Shown here piece after piece: positions 55,642-64,000 of a stretch of 64,000 bases of DNA (position 1 is the stretch's first letter; each line of letters begins with the position of its first letter). Source of the stretch: Streptomyces sp. MJM8645. Its GTDB lineage: Bacteria; Actinomycetota; Actinomycetes; Streptomycetales; Streptomycetaceae. The position numbers were made by a program, and so were the translations under genes. The notes beneath the pieces are model-generated. The model ran no database searches and was not told the origin of the DNA. It saw nothing but the letters and a program-made list of their open reading frames with translations. The DNA is taken from assembly GCF_001625365.1 (NCBI RefSeq), contig NZ_LJJF01000001.1:2468501-2532500 (forward strand), given 5' to 3'.

Positions 55642-56312
55642 TGCGGGTCGCCATTGCCGGGGCCGGTGCCGTGGGTCGCTCGATCGCGGGCGAGCTGCTG
55701 GAGAACGGGCACGAGGTCCTGCTGATAGACAAGAACCCCAACTCCATCTCGGTGGAGCGGGTGCCCATGGCGGAGTGGCTGCTGGCCGACGCCTGCGAGA
55801 TCACCTCGCTGGACGAGGCGGCGCTGCAGCGCTGCCACGTGGTGATCGCCGCGACCGGCGACGACAAGGTGAACCTGGTCGTCTCGCTGCTCGCCAAGAC
55901 CGAGTACGCGGTGCCGCGGGTGGTCGCCCGGGTGAACAACCCGAAGAACGAGTGGCTCTTCAACGAGTCCTGGGGCGTGGACGTGGCCGTGTCCACCCCG
56001 CGTCTGATGTCCGCCCTGGTCGAGGAGGCGGTCAGCGTCGGCGACCTGGTCCGGCTGATGCGCTTCAGCCAGGGCAACGCCAACCTGGTCGAGCTGACCC
56101 TGGCCGCGGACACCGAGCTGGTCGGCACCCGGGTGGGCGACGTGGCCTGGCCGCAGGACACCGCGCTGGTGACGATCATCCGCGAGGGCCGGGTGCTGGT
56201 GCCGGGCAAGGACGACACCCTGGAGGGCGGCGACGAGCTGCTCTTCGTGGCCGCGCAGGAGCGCGAGGAGGAGCTGGAGGACCTGCTGTCGGCGTCCTCC
56301 GGCGCCCAGTAG
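55641..56312 (+). CDS. trkA: TrkA-type potassium-channel regulatory protein, second copy
   Basis: A 223-residue RCK protein starting MRVAIAGAGAVGRSIAGEL with LLIDKNPNSISVE (adenine nucleotide site). The C-terminal domain reads ELVGTRVGDVAWPQDTALV and ends in a Glu-rich helix. GGAGGAGGG precedes the ATG. It differs enough from the first copy to suggest a heteromeric pair. It faces DUF3159 across a 20-bp terminator. Confidence 0.92.
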   Translation: MRVAIAGAGAVGRSIAGELLENGHEVLLIDKNPNSISVERVPMAEWLLADACEITSLDEAALQRCHVVIAATGDDKVNLVVSLLAKTEYAVPRVVARVNNPKNEWLFNESWGVDVAVSTPRLMSALVEEAVSVGDLVRLMRFSQGNANLVELTLAADTELVGTRVGDVAWPQDTALVTIIREGRVLVPGKDDTLEGGDELLFVAAQEREEELEDLLSASSGAQ

Positions 56313-56333
56313 GGCCGAAGGCGCGGACCGGAC

Positions 56334-56378
56334 ACGGGCGAGGGCCCGCACCCACCAGGGGTGCGGGCCCTCGCCCGT
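56334..56378. terminator. Bidirectional terminator between trkA pair and DUF3159
   Basis: A 20-bp perfect stem (56334-56353 with 56359-56378) around loop ACCAG; core GGGCGAGGGCCCGCACC. It is the strongest hairpin in the window. Confidence 0.9.
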
Positions 56379-56419
56379 CGCGTGCGGGCCGGCGGGCCGG
56401 GGCTCCGGCCGGACAGGGC

Positions 56420-57241
56420 CTAGCGGGCCGGCTCCTCGTCGTCGTCGAACTGCGCCTTGATCGGCGGCGGCGCCTTGAGCAGGATCTGCCAGGTGACGTA
56501 CATCGCCAGCAGCATCGGCGGGATGCCGAGGGCGACCTTGAGCCAGCCGAGCAGGTTGACGTTGTGGGTGAAGTACAGCGGGAAGAGGATCACCGGCTTG
56601 AGGCCCATGATCACCACCCAGGCCCAGGTCGCCTTGGTGTAGGCGGCGAACCGGCCCGGGTTCTCCTTGCGCCAGGTGAACATCTCGCCGGTGACCGGGC
56701 CGAGCATCACGCCGATCATCGGCCAGCGCACCAGGGCGGAGACCGCCAGCGCGATGCTGTAGCCGACGTTCCACAGCAGGCCGGGCAGGTAGAAGTCCTC
56801 GGCGCGGCCGCTCTTCATCGAGATCCAGGCGCCGAGGGCGACGCCGAACACCCCGCTGAAGGCGTGCTGGACGGTCTCCCGCCGGGCCAGCCTGGTCACC
56901 ACGAACACCGCGCACAGGCCCAGCGCGGCCCAGGCGGCGGAGCTGACCTGGTGGGTGATGTTGAAGGTGACGATGAAGACCAGGCCGGGCAGCGTCATGT
57001 CGATCATGCCGCGCACGCCGCCGAAGGCCTGCAGAATGGTGTCGGCCGCTTCCTTGGAGGCGGCGGCCTTGCGGGCGGCCTCCTCGGCCGCGCTGTCGGC
57101 GGCCTCCTTGGCGACGACGGCCTCGCGGACGGCCGCGTCGGCCGCGGCCCCGGGTCCGTGCGGGCCGGGCGGCGCGTGGTGGTTCGCGGCCAGGTCAAGC
57201 TGGGCGGCGGACTCGCCGCCGGGCTGGTTGCTCACGCTCAT
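56420..57241 (-). CDS. DUF3159 membrane protein
   Basis: A 273-residue protein. An Ala/Glu-rich N-terminal coil (residues 20-68) precedes five or six membrane helices (LPGLVFIVTFNITHQVSSAA, AAWAALGLCAVFVVTRLARR) and the conserved GMIDMTLPG, FSGVFGVALGAW, LLWNVGYS and GPVTGEMFTWRKENPGR typical of DUF3159. Function unknown. It overlaps the OB-fold gene by four bases and matches the Rv2693c position in mycobacteria. Confidence 0.9.
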   Translation of the reverse strand: MSVSNQPGGESAAQLDLAANHHAPPGPHGPGAAADAAVREAVVAKEAADSAAEEAARKAAASKEAADTILQAFGGVRGMIDMTLPGLVFIVTFNITHQVSSAAWAALGLCAVFVVTRLARRETVQHAFSGVFGVALGAWISMKSGRAEDFYLPGLLWNVGYSIALAVSALVRWPMIGVMLGPVTGEMFTWRKENPGRFAAYTKATWAWVVIMGLKPVILFPLYFTHNVNLLGWLKVALGIPPMLLAMYVTWQILLKAPPPIKAQFDDDEEPAR

Positions 57242-57645
57242 TCGCTCCCGTGTCCGACCGGACGCAGCTCATAGCGGGGGTTGAACAGCACGCGGCGCCC
57301 GCGTGCGTGGCTGATCCGGCCGCTGGCGACGAGCCGGCGGCCCGGCTCTATGCCCGCGATCGAGCGGCGGCCGAGCCAGACCACGTCCAGCGCCTCGGTG
57401 CCGTCGAAGAGTTCGGCCTCCAGGGCCGGCACCCCGGCCCGCGGGCGGAGCGTCACCGTGCGCAGCGTGCCCGCCACGGTGACCAGCTCGCGGTCCGCGC
57501 AGCCGGCGATCGGCGTGCAGCCCGACTCCGCCGCGCTCTCCTGGCGCAGCTCCTCGGCCTGCAGCTCCTCGGCCGAGGAGGTCAGCCGGCTGAGCATGCG
57601 GCGGAAGCGCCCCTGCGGCTGGTCGCTGCTGTTGTCACCACTCAT
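57238..57645 (-). CDS. OB-fold nucleic-acid-binding-like protein
   Basis: A 135-residue protein. A Gln/Glu-rich helix (about 15-45) leads to the OB fold, with LVTVAGTLRTVTLRPRAGV, LEAELFDGTEALDVVWLGRRSIAGI and ASGRISHARGRRVLFNPRYEL. The fold resembles single-strand-binding or tRNA-anticodon domains. It overlaps DUF3159 (ATGA) and corresponds to Rv2694c. Ligand unknown. Confidence 0.88.
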   Translation of the reverse strand: MSGDNSSDQPQGRFRRMLSRLTSSAEELQAEELRQESAAESGCTPIAGCADRELVTVAGTLRTVTLRPRAGVPALEAELFDGTEALDVVWLGRRSIAGIEPGRRLVASGRISHARGRRVLFNPRYELRPVGHGSE

Positions 57646-57711
57646 GTCGGAAGGGTACCGGTTTCCGCGCCCCCGGCGGCAGGCCGTACGGCCACCGGGG
57701 GCGCCCCGGGG

Positions 57712-58392
57712 TCAGCTCTCGAAGCGGTAGCCCATGCCCGGTTCGGTGATGAAGTGGCGCGGGTGCGAGGGGTCGCGCTCCAGCTTGCGGCGCAGTTGGG
57801 CGAGGTAGACCCGCAGGTAGTTGGTCTCGGTGCGGTAGGCGGGGCCCCACACCTCCTGGAGCAGCTGGGTCTGGCTGACCAGCCGGCCGGCGTTGCGGAC
57901 CAGCACCTCCAGCAGGTGCCACTCGGTCGGGGTGAGGCGGACGTCGGCGCCGTCCCGGTTGACCTTCTTGGCGGCGAGGTCGACGGTGAAGCTCTCGGTG
58001 ACGACCAGCGAGTCGTCCTCGCCCGCGACCGGCTCGGCGCGGCGCACGGCGGCGCGCATCCGGGCGAGCAGCTCGTCCATGCCGAACGGCTTGGTGACGT
58101 AGTCGTCGGCGCCGGCGTCCAGGGCCTCGACCTTCTCGTCGGAGGCGTGCCGGGCCGACAGCACGATGATCGGCACCCGGGTCCAGCCGCGCAGGCCGCG
58201 GATCACCTCGACGCCGTCCATGTCGGGCAGGCCCAGGTCGAGGACGACGACGTCGGGATGGCGGGCGGCGGCCAGTTCCAGGGCGCTCGCGCCGTCATGG
58301 GCCGCGTCGACCTCGTACTTGCGGGCCTTGAGGTTGATCACCAGCGCGCGGACGATCTGCGGTTCGTCGTCCACGACGAGGACCCGGGTCAT
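57712..58392 (-). CDS. kdpE: KdpE-type response regulator
   Basis: A 226-residue OmpR-family regulator. The receiver begins MTRVLVVDDEPQIVRAL with the phosphoacceptor Asp in VVVLDLGLPDMDG and the Lys in DYVTKPFG; the winged-helix domain has LTPTEWHLLEVLVRNAG and RVYLAQLRRKLE. It follows kdpD with a 109-bp gap and pairs with it. In many bacteria KdpE activates kdpFABC during K+ limitation; kdpFABC is not in this window. Confidence 0.94.
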   Translation of the reverse strand: MTRVLVVDDEPQIVRALVINLKARKYEVDAAHDGASALELAAARHPDVVVLDLGLPDMDGVEVIRGLRGWTRVPIIVLSARHASDEKVEALDAGADDYVTKPFGMDELLARMRAAVRRAEPVAGEDDSLVVTESFTVDLAAKKVNRDGADVRLTPTEWHLLEVLVRNAGRLVSQTQLLQEVWGPAYRTETNYLRVYLAQLRRKLERDPSHPRHFITEPGMGYRFES

Positions 58393-58414
58393 TTACGGGC
58401 TCCGCCTTTCAGGG

Positions 58415-58441
58415 CTGTCGGACTTACGGACTGTGGGACTT
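58415..58441. repeat. Small tandem repeat between kdpD and kdpE
   Basis: On the minus strand AGTCC recurs three times with a period of 8-9 bases (CAAGTCCCAC, AGTCCGTA, AGTCCGAC) in the 109-bp spacer. Confidence 0.4.
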
Positions 58442-58501
58442 GCTGAACATACGGATTGCGGGAGCGAGGAACGACAGGCCGGAGCGGCAGGCCACCGGCT
58501 G

Positions 58502-61090
58502 TCACGTGATCAGCCGCGACAGCGGGTCGTGCCCGTCACCGGTCGCCTCCCCCGGTTCCGGCGGCCGCTCGGCCGCGGGCAGGCTGACGACCATGGTGAG
58601 GCCGCCACCAGGGGTGTCCTCGGCGGTGACGGTACCGTCCATCGCCTCGACGAAGCCGCGCGCCACCGCGAGCCCGAGCCCCACCCCGGCGCCGCGCGGC
58701 GCGTCCCCGTAGCGCTGGAACGGCGCGAAGATCCGTTCCTTGGCGTCCTCGGGCACACCCGGGCCGCGGTCCACGATCCGCAGCTCGACCCGCGCGGAAC
58801 CGCCCGGCTGACGCAGCGCGTCGGCCTTGACCAGCACCTTGACGCCGTCCGGGCTGTACTTGACGGCGTTCTCGACCAGGTTGGCCAGCGAACGCTCCAG
58901 CAGGCCGCCGTCGGCCCGGATCATCGGCAGCGTCTCCGGGACGTCGAGGCGCACCGACTCGGGCGGCACCCCGCCGAGGGCGAACGGCACCACCTCGTCC
59001 AGGTCGGTCTCCTGGATCAACGGGGTGACGGTGCCGGTCTGCAACCGGCTCATGTCCAGCAGGTTGTTGATCAGGTGGTCGAGCCGGTCGGCCCCGGCCT
59101 CGATGCCGGCCAGCAGCTCCGCCTCGTCCTCCGGCGCCCACTCGACGTCGGCCGCCCGCAACGAGGTGACGGACGCCTTGATCCCCGCCAGCGGGGTGCG
59201 CAGGTCGTGCGAGACCGCCGCCAGCAGGGCGGTGCGGATCCGGTTGCCCTCCGCCTCCCGGCGCGCCGCCGCGGCCTCCCGGGCCAGCCGGCGGCGCTCC
59301 AGCACCACGGCCGCCTGCGCGGCGAACGCCCCGAGCAGGCGCCGGTCCGCCCCCGGCAGCACCCGGCCGCGCAGCACCAGCGCCAGGCTGTCGCCGACCG
59401 GCACGTCCACGTCGGCCTCCTCCGGCCGCTCCGGCGGGCGCGGCCCGGCGGTGGCGACCGGCACCCAGGCGCCGAGCGGCTCCGGACGCTCCAGCAGCGC
59501 GGCGCTCTCCTGTCCGAAGGTCTCCCGGACCTGCTCCATCAGCGCGGTCAGCACCCCGTCCCCGTTCGGCGCGCCGCGCAGCACGGTACCGGCCAGCGCG
59601 CTGAGCGTCTGCGCCTCCGTCTGGCTGCGGGCCGCCTGGTGGGTGCGCCGGGCCGCCAGGTCGACCACGGAGGCGACCGAGATGCCGACCACGGTGAATA
59701 TCGCCACCGCCATGATGTTCTGCGGCTCGTTGATCGTGAAGGTGTGGATCGGCGGCGTGAAGTAGTAGTTCAGCACCGACGAGGCGACCAGCGCCGACCC
59801 GATCGCCGGCAGCAGCCCGCCGACCAGCGCCGCGCACACCGTCAGCGACAGGAACAGCAGCATGTCGGTGGACAGGCCCAGCCCGCCGATCGCGGTCAGC
59901 ACCAGCGCCAGCACCGGCGGACCCGCCAGCCCGATCAGCCAGCCCGCGATGGTGCGGGAGCGGCCCAGGTCGGTGATCCGGCGCACCGGCACCCGCCCGC
60001 GTCCGTGCCCGGCGTGCTCGTGGGTGACCATGTGGATGTCGATGTCGCCGGCCTCCCGGGTCACCGTGGTGCCGACGCCAGGCCCGTAGAGGTACTGCCA
60101 GGCCGGCCGGCGGCTGGTGCCCAGCACGATCTGGGTCGCGTTCACGCCCCGGGCGAAGTCCAGCAGCCCGGCGGCCGGGTCGTCGCCGAGGACGGCGTGG
60201 AAGGAGCCGCCGAGGCTCTCCACCAGGGCCCGCTGCTCGATCAGCGTCTGCGGGGAGCCGGTGCCCGAGAGCCCGTCCGAGCGGGAGATGTGGACGGCGA
60301 GGAGTTCACCGCCGGAGACACGGGCCGCGATGCGGGCCGCCCGCCGGATCAGCGTCGCCCCCTCGGGGCCGCCGGTCAGGCCCACCACGATCCGCTCCCG
60401 GGCCTGCCAGGTGCCCTCGATGCCCTGCTCGGCCCGGTACTTCTGCAGGTACTCGTCGACCCGGTCGGCGGTCCACAACAGCGCCAGCTCGCGCAGCGCG
60501 GTCAGGTTGCCCGGACGGAAGTAGTTGGCCAGGGCCGCGTCTATCTTCTCCGGCGCGTACACGTTGCCGTGCGCCAGTCGCCGCCGCAGCGCCTGCGGCG
60601 ACATGTCGACCAGCTCGATCTGGTCGGCCCGGCGCACCACCGCGTCCGGCACGGTCTCGCGCTGGCGCACCCCCGTGATGCCCTCGACGGCGTCGCCGAG
60701 CGACTCCAGGTGCTGGATGTTGACGGTGGAGATCACGTCGATCCCGGCTGCCAGCAGCTCCTCGACGTCCTGCCAGCGCTTGGCGTTGCGGCAGCCGGGG
60801 ATGTTGGTGTGCGGCAGCTCGTCCACCAGCGCCACCTGCGGGCGGCGGGCGAGGACGGCGTCCACGTCCATCTCGGTGAACGCGGCCTCCCGGTGCACCA
60901 GCTGCCGGCGCGGCACGACCTCCAGCCCGTCGACGAGCTCCGCGGTGAGCCGCCGGCCGTGATCCTCCACGAACGCCACCACGACGTCCGTGCCACGCTG
61001 CTGTCGCCGGTGCGCCTCGGCGAGCATGGCGTACGTCTTGCCGACCCCGGGGGCCGCCCCAAGGTAGATGCGCAGCCTGCCTCGTCCCAT
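58502..61090 (-). CDS. kdpD: KdpD-type osmosensitive sensor kinase
   Basis: An 862-residue sensor. The N-terminal KdpD domain has Walker A GAAPGVGKTYAML and ELPHTNIPG; a USP-like region follows (TVNIQHLESLGDAV onward). Four membrane helices (about 385-480) include PPVLALVLTAIGGLGL and STDMLLFLSLTVCAALVG. A GAF-like segment precedes the kinase with SHDLRTPLAGI (His), LANLVENAVKYSP and PGVGLGLAVARGF. ATG 61090 begins the conserved part; ATG 61099 is close. It signals through KdpE. Confidence 0.95.
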   Translation of the reverse strand: MGRGRLRIYLGAAPGVGKTYAMLAEAHRRQQRGTDVVVAFVEDHGRRLTAELVDGLEVVPRRQLVHREAAFTEMDVDAVLARRPQVALVDELPHTNIPGCRNAKRWQDVEELLAAGIDVISTVNIQHLESLGDAVEGITGVRQRETVPDAVVRRADQIELVDMSPQALRRRLAHGNVYAPEKIDAALANYFRPGNLTALRELALLWTADRVDEYLQKYRAEQGIEGTWQARERIVVGLTGGPEGATLIRRAARIAARVSGGELLAVHISRSDGLSGTGSPQTLIEQRALVESLGGSFHAVLGDDPAAGLLDFARGVNATQIVLGTSRRPAWQYLYGPGVGTTVTREAGDIDIHMVTHEHAGHGRGRVPVRRITDLGRSRTIAGWLIGLAGPPVLALVLTAIGGLGLSTDMLLFLSLTVCAALVGGLLPAIGSALVASSVLNYYFTPPIHTFTINEPQNIMAVAIFTVVGISVASVVDLAARRTHQAARSQTEAQTLSALAGTVLRGAPNGDGVLTALMEQVRETFGQESAALLERPEPLGAWVPVATAGPRPPERPEEADVDVPVGDSLALVLRGRVLPGADRRLLGAFAAQAAVVLERRRLAREAAAARREAEGNRIRTALLAAVSHDLRTPLAGIKASVTSLRAADVEWAPEDEAELLAGIEAGADRLDHLINNLLDMSRLQTGTVTPLIQETDLDEVVPFALGGVPPESVRLDVPETLPMIRADGGLLERSLANLVENAVKYSPDGVKVLVKADALRQPGGSARVELRIVDRGPGVPEDAKERIFAPFQRYGDAPRGAGVGLGLAVARGFVEAMDGTVTAEDTPGGGLTMVVSLPAAERPPEPGEATGDGHDPLSRLIT

Positions 61091-61285
61091 GAGCACCATT
61101 CTTGATCCGGCTCTGCCCCGGGGCCACCCCCGGACACCTGTTCCCCTTCCCTTCGAGACTACGGCGTGAGCGGCGATTTTCCGCTGATCAGTGGACTGAT
61201 CATGCGGTTTTAGCGACATATTGACGGCGCCCGCCCCCTCGGCCGGGCCGGCTTGAAAGCCTTCTGCCCTGTCTCCGGGAAATGC
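61091..61285. other. Spacer between kdpD and the rRNA terminator
   Basis: It contains TTGATCC and CTGATCAGTGGACTGATCAT (61182-61201), where TGATCA-like elements repeat, in AT-richer DNA; it probably contains the kdpD promoter. I see no coding sequence. Confidence 0.4.
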
Positions 61286-61321
61286 AAAAAGACCCCCTCC
61301 CGAAAGGGAGGGGGTCTTTTT
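61286..61321 (-). terminator. rRNA operon terminator
   Basis: AAAAAGACCCCCTCCC pairs perfectly with GGGAGGGGGTCTTTTT around a GAAA loop (16 bp) and ends in a T run on the minus strand, 10 bp past the 5S gene. Confidence 0.95.
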
Positions 61322-61330
61322 GGAATGATT

Positions 61331-61449
61331 GTTCGGCGGCGTCCTACTCTCCCACAGGGTCCCCCCTGCAGTACCATCGGCGCTGTAAGGCTTAGCTTCC
61401 GGGTTCGGAATGTAACCGGGCGTTTCCCTCACGCTATGACCACCGAAAC
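61331..61449 (-). rRNA. rrf: 5S ribosomal RNA
   Basis: The minus strand reads GTTTCGGTGGTCATAGCGTG at the 5' end and ends GAGTAGGACGCCGCCGAAC. It carries the CCGAACCCGGAAGCTAAG loop region typical of actinobacterial 5S. About 119 nt; ends accurate to a few bases. Confidence 0.95.
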
Positions 61450-61534
61450 ACTATGAAACTGTCAACCGCACCAACCCCGTAGCCAAACGGGTTGGGGTCG
61501 TTGTTTCAGAACAACACAGTGGACGCGAGCAACT

Positions 61535-64000
<2,466 letters not shown>

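Overview
The window is about 70% or more GC, with strong G/C bias at third codon positions, many GTG starts and several leaderless-looking starts. The neighbourhood folC-valS-clpX-clpP2-clpP1-tig, followed further on by rpiB and pepN, is the arrangement seen on Streptomyces and Kitasatospora chromosomes. I read it as an ordinary chromosomal stretch of a streptomycete, interrupted by accessory genes (two secreted chitinases, a collagenase, an RNA-repair pair, a toxin-antitoxin-like pair and tandem ATP-grasp ligases). It contains no insertion sequence, prophage or CRISPR array.

Left part (1-15.4 kb): the end of folC; a processive-type family 2 glycosyltransferase with a UDP-GlcNAc 2-epimerase; a chitinase behind a DasR-like site; valS; two related proline-rich membrane proteins; then the proteostasis block clpX / clpP2-clpP1 / tig. 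Candidate ClgR boxes lie upstream of both clpX and clpP1. Two divergent tRNA genes, Pro(UGG) and Gly(UCC), sit at 15.7-16.0 kb, followed by three small genes of unknown function.

Middle part (18-38 kb): a membrane PP2C (SpoIIE/RsbU-type) phosphatase, rpiB, bioY, an amino-acid permease, a mycothiol-type DsbA-fold reductase, pepN, and a second chitinase with a near-perfect DasR site. The aconitase gene has an unusually rich promoter: overlapping DtxR/DmdR-type iron boxes plus two 18-bp palindromes of the type bound by the MarR-family regulator TamR. Next come a secreted Cu/Zn superoxide dismutase-like protein, argF, the bacterial RNA-repair pair pnkp-hen1 (overlapping ATGA), and dapD. A 430-bp gene-poor stretch after dapD holds a 38-nt homopyrimidine run, a 30-bp perfect spacerless palindrome and further inverted repeats.

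Right part (38-64 kb): small actinobacterial genes, a RecF/OLD-like ATPase with a MazG-type pyrophosphohydrolase, an RlmA-family rRNA methyltransferase, two overlapping ATP-grasp genes (one with a pentapeptide-like tail), a degenerate Fic/Doc protein with a ribbon-helix-helix partner, an M9 collagenase with PKD and PPC-type domains, and a LysR regulator. Then comes a potassium-linked cluster: TRAM/RumA-type methyltransferase with an APC/KimA-like permease, two TrkA proteins, DUF3159, an OB-fold protein, and kdpD-kdpE without kdpFABC. The methyltransferase-to-OB part matches the gene order around ceoB-ceoC in mycobacteria. The window ends in a minus-strand rRNA operon (5S complete, 23S partial) with a strong terminator. 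Long perfect terminator hairpins separate most convergent transcription units.
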